Assembly (NCBI GenBank): GCA_012841375.1
Contig: DUUV01000155.1
Span: forward strand, 1 to 37,787
Reading direction: 5' to 3'
Length of the DNA stretch: 37,787 nucleotides
Origin: Candidatus Fermentithermobacillaceae bacterium
GTDB lineage: Bacteria; Bacillota; Sulfobacillia; Fermentithermobacillales; Fermentithermobacillaceae
Positions 1 through 8,670 of this stretch are shown here, piece after piece; the first letter of the stretch is position 1, and every line of letters starts with the position of its first letter. Both the position numbers and the translations under genes were made by a program. The notes below the pieces were generated by a model. That model saw only the letters and a list, made by a program, of their open reading frames with translations. It did no database searches and was not told the DNA's origin.

Positions 1-1
1 A

Positions 2-2110
2 AACCTCACGATCGACAAGTCAGTTTCGCTGTATGGGGTTCAGTCCGGTATTGATGCCAGAAACCGCGAGGGCAAGGCTGAGTCTAGGATTACTGGTTCA
101 GAAAAGGTGCTGGAGATCAGAGCCAGTAAAGTGACAATAGACGGGTTCACTCTTGACTCAGCCGGATGGGATGGTCGCGTTAGTCCACAAGCGGACAACA
201 TAACTATCATGAACAACATCATCAAACGCACCATTTACGTGGCGACGGATATTTCGGATCTGAAGATTACCCAGAACTGGTTCGCGGAGACCGATGGTGG
301 GGCATCCGCTTTCAACTCGGAGCGCTCGATCACCGGTCTGCAGATCAAGAACAACTTGTTCACCGACATTCCGTACTCTGCAGTCATCCTCGGTGGTTCA
401 GTCACGTACGAGAATGCGCTTATCGCGGATAACGATATCTACAGGTGCGGTTATCAGGCAATCAACTTGTCCGGCGAACAATCGAACCTGTCCGTCAAGG
501 GCAACTACATCGAGAATGCTTACTTGGCGGTTGGCTCTGTGGGGGACCCAGATAGAGGCGGTATCCGCATCTACGGGTCAGCCTTCACTGGGCCGGCCAA
601 CATCACGGACAACACGGTGGTAGACTCGTATAATGGCTTTGCCGTGAAAGATGGACAGGATATTACAGGCAAGGAGATCAACGTAACCAACAATAAGTTC
701 CTGGGGAACTTCAACGCAGGCGTCTACCATGGTGGAACTGGGACACTAAACGCTACGCTGAACTACTGGGGTCCAGAAGGTCCTAAGGTAAAGGGGGCTG
801 GCGCCGGTCAGGTGGAACATGAGCCGTGGTACGTGAAGCTAACCTGCCAGGCCGGAGATGGCGGCAACCTGAAGGTGAACGGAACGGAATATGAGCGCGA
901 GATGTTCTACCAAAACGGAGATGAGGTGCAACTTTCTGCTCAGCCGATTTCTGGCTGGAGATTCTCCAAGTGGGAAGGCGACATCGGCGAAGCCAAAGCC
1001 ACCGCGCGTGAGATCACCATCCTTATGGACGGCAACAAGAGTGTCACGGCTGTATTCACCAAGATCTCTGTGATACCTGATCCCGGTCCAGGGACAGGCG
1101 GTCCCAGCGGGCCGGTTGAGCCTCCCGTCATCGCTCCGTCGGTCACGGAAACTGTAGAAGCCGAGGTCGGTGGAACAGTTGAACTCGAAGATGGAAGCGC
1201 AGCGGTGGAGCTGCCTCCAAACGCCGTTTCGGAAGACGTGACTGTGACCTTGGCTCCGGTGACCGAAGTCACCCAGCCTACCGCGGGCATGGTCATGATA
1301 GCTGGAAAGGTCTTCGAGATCACTGCGGAGACAGAGGACGGAGAGCTCGTCACCCAGTTCTCTGAGCCGATAACCCTCACGTTCAAACTGACTCAAGAGG
1401 AACTGGAGGAAGCCGAGATCGAGCTTGAGGACCTCAGGGTCTTCTACTGGGACGAGAAGGCAGGAGCGTGGATCGCTTTACCCACCAGGGTTGATCCCGA
1501 GACAGGAACCGTCACGGCTGTAACCGACCACTTCACGGTGTTTGCAGTTATGGCCAAGCCGGATATGCCCGCGCTCAGCGACATACTTGGTCACTGGGGC
1601 GAGAAGGACATCCTGAGGCTTGTAAGCCTTGGAGTTGTAGGCGGCTACGAAGACGGCACGTTCCGTCCCGAGGCCGGGATCACCAGGCAGGAGTTCGCCA
1701 AGATGGTTGTACTGGCGGCAGGCCTTGAGCCTGATGCCGAACCCGAACTTACCTTCGCGGATTCCGATGAGATCGCCGAGTGGGCCAAGGGGTATGTATC
1801 GGCTGCTGTGAAAGCCGGGATCATCACCGGAGTAGGAGACAACCGCTTCGCTCCGGCAGACCCGGTTACCAGGGCGCAGGCCGCCACGATGATAATGAGG
1901 TCTCTCGGTGAGATGGAGACATCTCTCGAACTGACCTTTGCCGATGCCGAGTCGATCCCTGAGTGGGCGCAGGCGGCAATCCTGGGCGCCGTAGAAAAAG
2001 GCATCATCACCGGGTTTGAGGATAACACCTTCAGGCCGGAGCTGAACGCCACGAGGGCTCAGGCCGCGAAGATGCTGTCAAAACTCACGGTGGTGAGATT
2101 CGAAGACTGA
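2..2110 (+). CDS. SLH-anchored surface protein with parallel beta-helix, 5'-truncated
   Basis: The reading frame is open from the window edge, so the start lies outside; 702 residues are visible. In local numbering, residues 1 to about 275 carry Asn-rich beta-helix repeats (NNI, NNLF, DNDIY patterns) ending in a NYWGPEGP motif as in NosD-like pectate-lyase folds. Residues about 279-354 form a small repeat domain with GWRFSKWEGD, as in InlB-type B repeats. After a Gly/Pro linker, residues about 380-516 resemble a ZU5-like domain (VELPPNAVSEDVTVTL). Three SLH domains follow at about 523-576, 583-635 and 643-699, each with a GxxD/NxxFxP-type core and an R-A/Q-E/A motif. SLH domains bind pyruvylated wall polymer, so the protein probably sits on the cell surface. 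Its ligand or substrate is unknown. An internal GTG at 107 is not the real start because the frame continues upstream. Confidence 0.9.
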   Translation, partial: NLTIDKSVSLYGVQSGIDARNREGKAESRITGSEKVLEIRASKVTIDGFTLDSAGWDGRVSPQADNITIMNNIIKRTIYVATDISDLKITQNWFAETDGGASAFNSERSITGLQIKNNLFTDIPYSAVILGGSVTYENALIADNDIYRCGYQAINLSGEQSNLSVKGNYIENAYLAVGSVGDPDRGGIRIYGSAFTGPANITDNTVVDSYNGFAVKDGQDITGKEINVTNNKFLGNFNAGVYHGGTGTLNATLNYWGPEGPKVKGAGAGQVEHEPWYVKLTCQAGDGGNLKVNGTEYEREMFYQNGDEVQLSAQPISGWRFSKWEGDIGEAKATAREITILMDGNKSVTAVFTKISVIPDPGPGTGGPSGPVEPPVIAPSVTETVEAEVGGTVELEDGSAAVELPPNAVSEDVTVTLAPVTEVTQPTAGMVMIAGKVFEITAETEDGELVTQFSEPITLTFKLTQEELEEAEIELEDLRVFYWDEKAGAWIALPTRVDPETGTVTAVTDHFTVFAVMAKPDMPALSDILGHWGEKDILRLVSLGVVGGYEDGTFRPEAGITRQEFAKMVVLAAGLEPDAEPELTFADSDEIAEWAKGYVSAAVKAGIITGVGDNRFAPADPVTRAQAATMIMRSLGEMETSLELTFADAESIPEWAQAAILGAVEKGIITGFEDNTFRPELNATRAQAAKMLSKLTVVRFED

Positions 2111-2145
2111 GACCGAACCTAGACGGTTTGAGCATAAACGCGATG

Positions 2146-2180
2146 CCTCAGGCGGGATACGTTCCGCCTGAGGCTTCTTT
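2146..2180 (+). terminator. Intrinsic terminator of the SLH protein gene
   Basis: A perfect 10-bp inverted repeat, CCTCAGGCGG and CCGCCTGAGG, is separated by an 8-nt loop and followed by CTTCTTT. It lies 36 nt after the SLH gene stop. The rest of the gap to 2508 holds no gene I can support. Confidence 0.85.
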
Positions 2181-2507
2181 CCGCGCCGGTATGAGCGCTG
2201 TTTCCAGGGGAAAGCTGCGAATGATGAAAGATGCACGGACCAGGCGGGTGCCGCAGCATGTGCAGCTGGCCTGACGCACGCCTTGGGGGAAAGCCCTCGC
2301 GAGGAGCACACAGGCGAGGCCTGCGCTAACCAAGAGCAAAGAGGCTACAGGCACGAAACGGCCATCAATATGCGCAGAGGTGATGGACAAGAAGGAAGAG
2401 GCGATTGGTGGGGATAACCGTTAAAAGAACAACTGGCCCAGGCAGCAAGCCCGAGACTGTTGCGAGAGCACAACCGGAGACCATGACATAGGCATAACCG
2501 GAGATAG

Positions 2508-3329
2508 ATGGTTCAACGGGAGAGAGGGGTGGTTCCTCTGCGGACGGCGCGCATGGAAACCGAAGCGCCGGAGAAGTCCCCTGGGCACCTTTTCCGATAT
2601 ACCGACCTCCACTGCCACATACTGCCCGGGATGGATGACGGCGTCTCCAGTTGGGACGAAGCCATCGCCATGGCCCGAAATGCGGTGAAGAGCGGCGCTT
2701 TTCGAGTTATCGCCACACCTCACGTGATGCGGGGCGTGTATGCGTCAACACCCGACGACATAAAGGCGAAGGTTGCCAAACTCAAGGCCCGCCTCCGCGA
2801 ATCGGGTATTCCCTTGGCCGTTGCGCCGGGGGCTGAAGTGTACCTTGCCTCGGGAACGGCCCGGGAGTACCGGGCGGGCAGGTTGCAGACTATCGGCGAC
2901 AGCGGCTACCTCTTGGTCGAACTCCCACCTCTACACTTGCCTGCATACGTGCGATCTGAACTCCGTGACCTCCGCGCCGCCGGCGCAGGAGTGATACTTG
3001 CCCATCCCGAGAGGAACCGGGAGATCTGCCGGAACCGAGACATCATCCTGGAGCTTCGAGATTCCGGCGTGCTCTTCCAGATCAACGCCGGGAGCCTTAT
3101 GGGCGTCTTCGGGAGGCAGGCACGGGACTGCGCCGAGTTTCTGCTGAAAGAGGGCCTCACGCATTTCATCGGCTCCGATGCCCATTCGGGCCAGCCTGCC
3201 GCAGTCTCCGATATCGGAGCGGACATCTCCGCCGCTCTCCGGCAGATAGTACGGCTTTCTCCTTCGGGAACCGGCTTCTTGGACCAGGTTGAGGCGAGAG
3301 TGTTGAGGCTCCTGTCAGGTAAACTGTGA
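2508..3329 (+). CDS. CpsB/YwqE-type PHP-fold tyrosine-protein phosphatase
   Basis: This 273-residue protein matches the manganese-dependent PHP phosphatases (CpsB, CapC, YwqE) that dephosphorylate bacterial tyrosine kinases controlling capsule or exopolysaccharide export. Metal-binding motifs are visible: DLHCHILPGMDDG at residues 33-45, then ATPHVM, HPERN and GSDAHS near the C-terminus, in the family order. Usual family length is about 240-260, so the extra residues are at the N-terminus. The ATG at 2508 has GGAG four bases upstream; an ATG at 2553 would remove the extra segment but has a poorer site. No tyrosine kinase or polysaccharide gene is adjacent, so the partner is not visible. The preceding 2181-2507 stretch holds no supported gene. 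Confidence 0.88.
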   Translation: MVQRERGVVPLRTARMETEAPEKSPGHLFRYTDLHCHILPGMDDGVSSWDEAIAMARNAVKSGAFRVIATPHVMRGVYASTPDDIKAKVAKLKARLRESGIPLAVAPGAEVYLASGTAREYRAGRLQTIGDSGYLLVELPPLHLPAYVRSELRDLRAAGAGVILAHPERNREICRNRDIILELRDSGVLFQINAGSLMGVFGRQARDCAEFLLKEGLTHFIGSDAHSGQPAAVSDIGADISAALRQIVRLSPSGTGFLDQVEARVLRLLSGKL

Positions 3330-3387
3330 CCGCGTTCCCCGATCCCCATGAGCTTTGAAGGATTAGGCAAAATCCGAGCGAGAAACT

Positions 3388-3415
3388 TAAATTCCCACCT
3401 TGCCCCTTTCGATAC
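3388..3415 (+). promoter_or_regulatory. Possible sigma-D (sigma-28) promoter for the chemotaxis operon
   Basis: TAAA at 3388-3391 is followed after 16 nt by TTCGATAC at 3408-3415, close to the motility sigma consensus TAAA-N15/16-GCCGATAA. It would start transcription about 20 nt before the cheW start. The match is by eye and the -10 element is imperfect. Confidence 0.45.
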
Positions 3416-3440
3416 ATAGGGAGCAAGGGGGAATTTGCTC

Positions 3441-3956
3441 ATGTCGATTGATGAGGCCAGAGTAGTCAACCGGTCCCCATCGGGTGGAGAGCGCCAGATC
3501 GTAGCCTTCTCCCTGGGGCAGGAGACATACGGTGTAGATATAGCGTCGGTGCGCGAGATCATCCCCGTTCAGAAAATAGTTCCCGTCCCACGCGCTCCTC
3601 AGTTCGTGGAAGGCATAATCAACCTCCGCGGGAGAGTTGTCCCGGTTCTCGATCTTCGCAAACAGTTCGGGTTTGAAGAGAGAAAGGATGACCCGACCCA
3701 GCGCATCATGCTCGTTGAGGTCGGCCAGGAGGGCATCGGCGTCATCGTCGACTCGGTTTCCTCGGTCCTAAGGATCGCCGAGGACTCAATCGAGGAGGCG
3801 GCGACCGTCGTTGTCGGCGATGAAATCGAGTACATCGAGGGTATCGCCAAGGTGGGAACGGAGCTCATAGTGCTTCTGGACCTAACCAGGATCATATCGG
3901 ACGCCGAGAAGCGGACTCTCCGAGAGGCCGATCTCCGCGCAGCCGTAGTGCAGTGA
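3441..3956 (+). CDS. cheW: Chemotaxis coupling protein CheW
   Basis: CheW is the cytoplasmic adaptor that links chemoreceptors to the kinase CheA. The 171-residue protein is a single CheW-like domain: AFSLGQETYGVDIASVREI near the N-terminus, then the family signature FVEGIINLRGRVVPVLDLR and a final VGTELIVLLDLTRI strand. I chose ATG 3441 because AAGGGGGA lies 8 nt upstream; an in-frame TTG at 3435 is too close to that site. It is the first gene of an eight-gene operon and is followed after 7 nt by cheA. Confidence 0.96.
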   Translation: MSIDEARVVNRSPSGGERQIVAFSLGQETYGVDIASVREIIPVQKIVPVPRAPQFVEGIINLRGRVVPVLDLRKQFGFEERKDDPTQRIMLVEVGQEGIGVIVDSVSSVLRIAEDSIEEAATVVVGDEIEYIEGIAKVGTELIVLLDLTRIISDAEKRTLREADLRAAVVQ

Positions 3957-3963
3957 GGGCGCG

Positions 3964-6015
3964 ATGAAAGACACTCGTGACGAGTTTGGGCAGGACCTGG
4001 ATCTTCTGCTGGCCGAGGTAGGCGAGCTCCTGGCAGTGACGGAAGAGAGCTTGGTTGAGCTCGAGAAGTCGCCGGAAGATGCCGCCCTTATCCAGGAAGT
4101 TTTCCGCGTCATGCACACGATCAAAGGTGGCGCCGCGACGCTGGGACTTCAGGAAGCCGTTGAAGTCAGTCACGGCATGGAGAACATCCTCGACCAGATC
4201 CGCTCAGGGGAACGGCCCCTTACCACTGCGCTCCTGAACGTGCTCTTTCAGGCTGTAGACTGGCTGAAAGAATGGAAGCTGGCCCTGACCGACAAACGGG
4301 CCGTACCGCCTAACGAAGACCTTGTGGAGACCATACGTCTCGCGGCTTCCGAGGTTCCGGAAAAAGGTATAGTCTCCGGCAAGGCTGAACCGGATGCCCT
4401 GCCGCCCGTGGAGATCCCTGATGACACGGTCCAGAAACTGGACTCCGCCGTGAACGAGGGTAAGAACGTATTTGTCCTCACCGTGAAATTCCATTCTGAT
4501 GCTCCTCTCCTCTCGGTGCGCTGCTTTCAGATCCTCACTTTCCTGGAAGACGTGGCCGAAGTTGTCGCGTCGGTGCCTTCAAGAGAGGAAATCGAGCAAG
4601 ACAGGGTGTCAGATACCCTCGTAGTGTACATAACCGCCGAGGACGGCGGGATGGGAGCAAAGGAACTTGCCGGGGCCAATCAAGACGTTTCAGAAGTGAC
4701 CGTGGAGAAATACCGTGCTCACGTCCAGGCGGAAAGCTCCGGGTTCGAAGGGTCCGAAACCGGAGACTCCAGGGACGAGGCTCCCAAACTCGAAGCCTCC
4801 AAGGTCGCCCAGCCGGCCCAGGACGCGCCCGCGCCCAGGAGGTCCGACCTTGGGAGGACGGTAAGAGTCGACGTCGGGCTCCTGGACTTCCTGATGAATA
4901 TGGTGGGTGAACTGGTCATCGACAGGACCAGGCTCTCTCAACTCGCCGCCCAACTCATGAGGAGCCCAGAGACTGCCGCGATCGGGAGTGAGATAAGCTC
5001 TCTTGCCGCCCACTTGCAGCGTACTTCTTCGGAACTGCAGGAGGGTATCATGCAGGCGAGGCTCTTGCCCGTGAAGAGCATCTTCTCCAAGTTTCCCAGG
5101 ATGATGAGGGACCTGAGCCTGAGGTGCGGGAAGCAGTTGGACTTCGAGATCCAGGGCGAAAATACTGAACTGGATAGGACCGTCCTGGAGGCTATCGATG
5201 ACCCCCTCATCCATATCCTCAGAAACTCGGTGGACCACGGGATCGAGCTTCCCGAGGCACGTGTAGCCGCCGGAAAGCCCCCAAGGGGACGGGTGATCCT
5301 CTCGGCGCAACACGAAGAGAACCAGGTTGTGGTAAAGGTTGAGGACGACGGTGGCGGCATTGACGCCGAGCGTGTGAAACGTTCGGCGGTCAAGAAGGGA
5401 CTCATCTCGGAGGAAGCCGCGCAGAGACTCTCGGAGAAGGAAGCCCTCGAGCTTATCTTCACGCCGGGATTCTCGACATCAGATACAGCGACTGAGGTGT
5501 CTGGACGCGGCGTCGGCATGGATGTTGTAAGGGCCAATCTCGAGAGGGTAAACGGCCAGATCGAGGTGCGGACAAAACTCGGTCAGGGCACCCTCGTGAC
5601 CTTGAGACTCCCCCTTACTCTCGCCATCATGAGGGCTCTCCTGGTCAGGTGCAAAGAAGAGGTCTTCGCTATCCCGACGTCGTCTGTGGAAGAAGTCTTG
5701 GCGATGGAGGACGTCACGGTCGGGAGCGTGCAGGGCAAGCCTGCCATGAATGTGAGGGGCAAGGTGGTCCCCCTCATTTCGCTGGACGGCGCGCTGAGGG
5801 ACGACCTCTGGTCAGATAATGGGCACAGATACGCGCTTCTCACCAGGTCCAATGACCGGCCGATGGCGTTGGGTGTAGACGGCCTTATCGGCGAAGAAGA
5901 GATAGTCGTCAAGGAGATGGGACACATACTGTCGCGGCTCAAGGGCATCGCCGGCGCTACGATTCTGGCGCAAGGCGATCCGGCGGTCATACTGGACGTC
6001 AATCGAGTTGTGTAG
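3964..6015 (+). CDS. cheA: Chemotaxis histidine kinase CheA
   Basis: CheA autophosphorylates and passes phosphate to CheY and CheB. The 683-residue protein has the standard order. An HPt domain carries the phospho-acceptor His51 in MHTIKGGAATLGL. A less conserved P2-like region lies at about 130-260, and a linker with Pro/Ala-rich sequence at about 255-295. The P3 dimerisation segment (GLLDFLMNMVGELVIDRTRL) starts near 305. The HATPase domain has the N box (ILRNSVDHGIE, near 420), G1 (VEDDGGGID) and G2 (GRGVGMDVV). A CheW-like P5 domain occupies about the last 140 residues. ATG 3964 has GAGGGCG just upstream. All catalytic motifs are intact, so an active kinase is expected. Confidence 0.97.
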   Translation: MKDTRDEFGQDLDLLLAEVGELLAVTEESLVELEKSPEDAALIQEVFRVMHTIKGGAATLGLQEAVEVSHGMENILDQIRSGERPLTTALLNVLFQAVDWLKEWKLALTDKRAVPPNEDLVETIRLAASEVPEKGIVSGKAEPDALPPVEIPDDTVQKLDSAVNEGKNVFVLTVKFHSDAPLLSVRCFQILTFLEDVAEVVASVPSREEIEQDRVSDTLVVYITAEDGGMGAKELAGANQDVSEVTVEKYRAHVQAESSGFEGSETGDSRDEAPKLEASKVAQPAQDAPAPRRSDLGRTVRVDVGLLDFLMNMVGELVIDRTRLSQLAAQLMRSPETAAIGSEISSLAAHLQRTSSELQEGIMQARLLPVKSIFSKFPRMMRDLSLRCGKQLDFEIQGENTELDRTVLEAIDDPLIHILRNSVDHGIELPEARVAAGKPPRGRVILSAQHEENQVVVKVEDDGGGIDAERVKRSAVKKGLISEEAAQRLSEKEALELIFTPGFSTSDTATEVSGRGVGMDVVRANLERVNGQIEVRTKLGQGTLVTLRLPLTLAIMRALLVRCKEEVFAIPTSSVEEVLAMEDVTVGSVQGKPAMNVRGKVVPLISLDGALRDDLWSDNGHRYALLTRSNDRPMALGVDGLIGEEEIVVKEMGHILSRLKGIAGATILAQGDPAVILDVNRVV

Positions 6016-6027
6016 AAGGGTTGAGCG

Positions 6028-6630
6028 ATGGGAGTAAGAGTACTGGACTACTTGCGGTTTCAAGAGGCGGCGATCCTCGGTTTGGAAAGCGCCCGGGCGG
6101 TCCTTTCGGCTTTCACCGGGAGGCCCCTGAGGCTTCAGGCAGTCCAAACCGATTACGTTGAGCTCACCGCGGTACCTCTCCTTTCGGGTCCGCCCGAAGA
6201 GGTGGTCCTCAGCTCTTACGTGACTTTCGCCGGAGACGTTGAGGGGCAGCTCTTGATCCTCTTCAGGCCCGATTCGGCGGAGAAATTGGCGGGCGTCTTG
6301 GCGCCCCATATCCTGGAGTCGGTTCCGGACCACGAGATACCTGCGCTCATGGATTCGCTCATTGGGGAGGTAGCCAACATAGTGGGTTCGTCGGTCCTGA
6401 ACAAAGTGGCCGATGGGTTCGACATAAAGATTCTCCCCATCCCTCCCGTCATGATCCGGGAGATGGCAGGTGCGGTCTTGGGTTCTGCCATGTCTTACGC
6501 GGGTTCAGACGGTGACGCGACGTACGTAGCATACATGAAGGTCACACTCGATGAAGAACAGGCGTCTTTTGACATCGTATTTCTGCCCAGGTTGGGCAGC
6601 TCGAAAGACGGATTCTGGAACACGGAGTAG
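6028..6630 (+). CDS. cheC: CheC-family CheY-P phosphatase
   Basis: CheC dephosphorylates CheY-P and binds CheD in Bacillus-type chemotaxis. The 200-residue protein carries one clear phosphatase motif of the form S-x3-E-x2-N-x22-P: S110, E114, N117 and P140 within MDSLIGEVANIVGSSVLNK. The first motif that two-site CheC proteins carry near the N-terminus is degenerate here (FQEAAILGLESARAVLS lacks the Asn). The gene lies between cheA and cheD, the usual CheC place. The ATG follows GGGTTGAGCG, a modest ribosome site. Confidence 0.9.
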   Translation: MGVRVLDYLRFQEAAILGLESARAVLSAFTGRPLRLQAVQTDYVELTAVPLLSGPPEEVVLSSYVTFAGDVEGQLLILFRPDSAEKLAGVLAPHILESVPDHEIPALMDSLIGEVANIVGSSVLNKVADGFDIKILPIPPVMIREMAGAVLGSAMSYAGSDGDATYVAYMKVTLDEEQASFDIVFLPRLGSSKDGFWNTE

Positions 6631-6635
6631 CCGGG

Positions 6636-7157
6636 ATGCCCAATCAGCTGGTTGTCGGTCTTGCCGAGGTTAAGTGGTCGGTTGTTCAGGAGGACGTGTT
6701 AGTGGCGTTCTCGCTCGGTTCATGTGTCGGAGTGGCGCTGTGGGATCCGGTCTTGAGGGCCGGGGCCCTTGCCCATGTCGTGTTGCCTTCGGCAAAGGGC
6801 CGGCCGTGGCAGGATGGACCCGGGCCATCAAGAGAGCCTCCCCGTCCTGAGAAGCCGGGCAAGTACGCCGCTACCGCCGTTTCGTATGCCGCTCGCTGCC
6901 TCACCCTTATCGGAGGCGATCCGGCGAGGATGCGGGTGTGGGTGGCAGGAGGGGCTCACGTGCTTCGAGGAGTCACCTTGCCGGGCGGAGATATCGGGGC
7001 GGCCAACGTCCGGGCGGTCAAGGAGGCTCTGAAGAGAGAGGGTTTCCCTCCACCAAGGGAGGATGTGGGCGAGGATTACGGCCGCACCATGAAGCTCTAT
7101 GTAGGCGAAGGAAAGGTTACCGTGTACTCGGTCTCGCGCGGCGAACGAGAGATATAG
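6636..7157 (+). CDS. cheD: Chemoreceptor glutamine deamidase CheD
   Basis: CheD deamidates glutamines of chemoreceptors and, in Bacillus, is controlled by CheC. The predicted nucleophile Cys30 (FSLGSCVGVALWD) and His47 (GALAHVVLP) are present, as is the C-terminal DVGEDYGRTM signature. At 173 residues it is of normal size, with a slightly enlarged Pro-rich loop at about 50-70. It begins 5 nt after cheC, which fits translational coupling of the interacting pair. No receptor gene, its substrate, occurs in the window. Confidence 0.93.
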   Translation: MPNQLVVGLAEVKWSVVQEDVLVAFSLGSCVGVALWDPVLRAGALAHVVLPSAKGRPWQDGPGPSREPPRPEKPGKYAATAVSYAARCLTLIGGDPARMRVWVAGGAHVLRGVTLPGGDIGAANVRAVKEALKREGFPPPREDVGEDYGRTMKLYVGEGKVTVYSVSRGEREI

Positions 7158-7200
7158 AAGACAGACAGTCTCGATGGGCATAGGAGGCCATCTCGAAAGG

Positions 7201-7572
7201 GTGAGGATCTTGCCAAAGGTTTTGGTTGTCGACGATGCCATGTTCATGCGCACCAAGGCCTCAAAACTGTTGACCCAGGAAGGCTACGAGGTGATTGAGG
7301 CTCCCAATGGGGCTGAAGCCGTTGAGGTGTACAAGGCTCAAAAGCCTGACCTGGTGCTCATGGACATCACCATGCCTGTCATGGACGGCATCGAGGCCGT
7401 GAAGGCCATCAAGAGCCACGACGGCGACGCCAAGGTGATCATGGTCACTGCTTTGGGGCAGAGGAGTATGGTTCTGGAGGCTATCCGGGCAGGCGCGAAA
7501 GACTTTGTCGTAAAGCCCTTTCAGCCCGATAAGCTCATCGAGGCAGTGAGACGACTGTGCCCGATCGCCTGA
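7201..7572 (+). CDS. cheY: Response regulator CheY
   Basis: This single receiver-domain protein has all phosphorylation residues: Asp11-Asp12, phospho-acceptor Asp55 in LVLMDITMP, Thr83 and Lys105 in FVVKPF. It has no output domain and sits in the che operon, so it should be the flagellar-motor regulator. The start is uncertain. GTG 7201 has AGGAGG 13 nt upstream, TTG 7210 (giving MPKVLVVDD) has GGTGAGG close upstream, and ATG 7174 lacks a ribosome site. Length is about 120 residues, as usual for CheY. The stop overlaps the cheB start. Confidence 0.94.
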   Translation: MRILPKVLVVDDAMFMRTKASKLLTQEGYEVIEAPNGAEAVEVYKAQKPDLVLMDITMPVMDGIEAVKAIKSHDGDAKVIMVTALGQRSMVLEAIRAGAKDFVVKPFQPDKLIEAVRRLCPIA

Positions 7573-8642
7573 GAGGAAGAGAACCCGGGACGGTAACCGT
7601 CCTAATCGCGGACGACTCTGTCTTCATGCGGCACATGCTGCGGCGGGCTCTGGGGCGGCATCCCCGGATAGAAGTGATCGCCGAAGCCCGGGATGGGTCG
7701 GAGGCGTTTCAGAAGAACCGGGAAGTAAAGCCTGATGTAATCGTTCTGGATGTTGAGATGCCGCGGATGGATGGGTTGTCGGCGCTCAAGGCGATAATGG
7801 CAGACAGGCCGGTCCCGGTCGTCATGTTTTCGTCGCTGACTCACACGGGAGCCCGGATCACGCTGGAAGCCCTCTCGTTGGGGGCCGTCGATTTCCTGCC
7901 GAAACCGAAATCCGGGTTTGAGTTGGATCGGGCTGCCGAAGAACTCTGCCAGAAGGTGTTGGCGTCGGCTTCGGCCAGACCCAGGGTAAGGACCGACCGT
8001 GGGGACGTCGGCGCAGATGGGGCAGGCGGCAGTCGCCCGGAGCCGCGCCATAGGGATTCCAGAGAAGCCGATTGGCTTGTCGTGATCGGCAGTTCGACCG
8101 GGGGTCCGCAGGCCCTGGATGACTTGATCCCCGACCTTCCAGGAGACTTACGCTCTGGCGTCATAGTCTGCCAGCACATGCCGGCAGGTTTCACCTCCTC
8201 AATGGCCAGGAGACTGGACGCCGAATCGGCGCTTACAGTCCGGGAAGCCGCCGCCGGAGAGGTGGTCGTGACCGGGGAAGTCCTTGTAGCCCCCGGGGGG
8301 TACCACCTGAGAGTGCTGCCGGACGGGAGCGGCCCTGCGGCCAAGGTGGCGAAAGACGAAGGTCCTCTGGTCCACGGAGTGAGGCCGGCGGTAGACGTGA
8401 CGCTGATGGACGCGGCTCCCATATTCGGGGACAAGCTCATGGTGGTCATCCTCTCAGGGATGGGGACGGATGGAGCCAAAGGAGCGAAAGTAGCCAAGGA
8501 TCACGGCGCCAAAGTGATAGTGCAGGATGAGAACACGTCGGTTGTGTGGGGCATGCCGAGAGCCTGCTATGAACTGGGGATCTGTGATAAGGTTTTGCCC
8601 CTTGGCCAAATCGCGGAAGAGATAGCGCATTTTCCGGTTTAG
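7557..8642 (+). CDS. cheB: Chemoreceptor methylesterase/deamidase CheB
   Basis: CheB removes methyl groups from receptors when phosphorylated. The N-terminal receiver domain has Asp19-Asp20 and phospho-acceptor Asp65 in VIVLDVEMP. After a charged Gly-rich linker (about 140-172), the esterase domain has the triad Ser180 (VIGSSTGG), His207 (CQHMPAGFT) and Asp305 (SGMGTDGAKG). It has 361 residues, normal for CheB. The GTG at 7557 lies inside the end of cheY and is the only reasonable start before the VTVLIADDS strand, implying translational coupling. Confidence 0.95.
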   Translation: MPDRLRGREPGTVTVLIADDSVFMRHMLRRALGRHPRIEVIAEARDGSEAFQKNREVKPDVIVLDVEMPRMDGLSALKAIMADRPVPVVMFSSLTHTGARITLEALSLGAVDFLPKPKSGFELDRAAEELCQKVLASASARPRVRTDRGDVGADGAGGSRPEPRHRDSREADWLVVIGSSTGGPQALDDLIPDLPGDLRSGVIVCQHMPAGFTSSMARRLDAESALTVREAAAGEVVVTGEVLVAPGGYHLRVLPDGSGPAAKVAKDEGPLVHGVRPAVDVTLMDAAPIFGDKLMVVILSGMGTDGAKGAKVAKDHGAKVIVQDENTSVVWGMPRACYELGICDKVLPLGQIAEEIAHFPV

Positions 8643-8670
8643 GTTTTCAGAAAGGAACGGGAAGAGGTAA

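Noticed and set aside
839-1396. Minus-strand 185-codon frame opposite the SLH protein gene
   Set aside because: It is antisense to recognisable domains and shows no protein features of its own.
2148-2390. Minus-strand 80-codon frame with a hydrophobic stretch (VASLLLVSAGLACVLL)
   Set aside because: It starts at TTG without a ribosome site and its end runs through the SLH gene's terminator hairpin.
4690-5313. Minus-strand 207-codon frame opposite cheA
   Set aside because: It lies wholly inside the well-conserved cheA gene and has no recognisable domain; a shadow of high-GC codon use.
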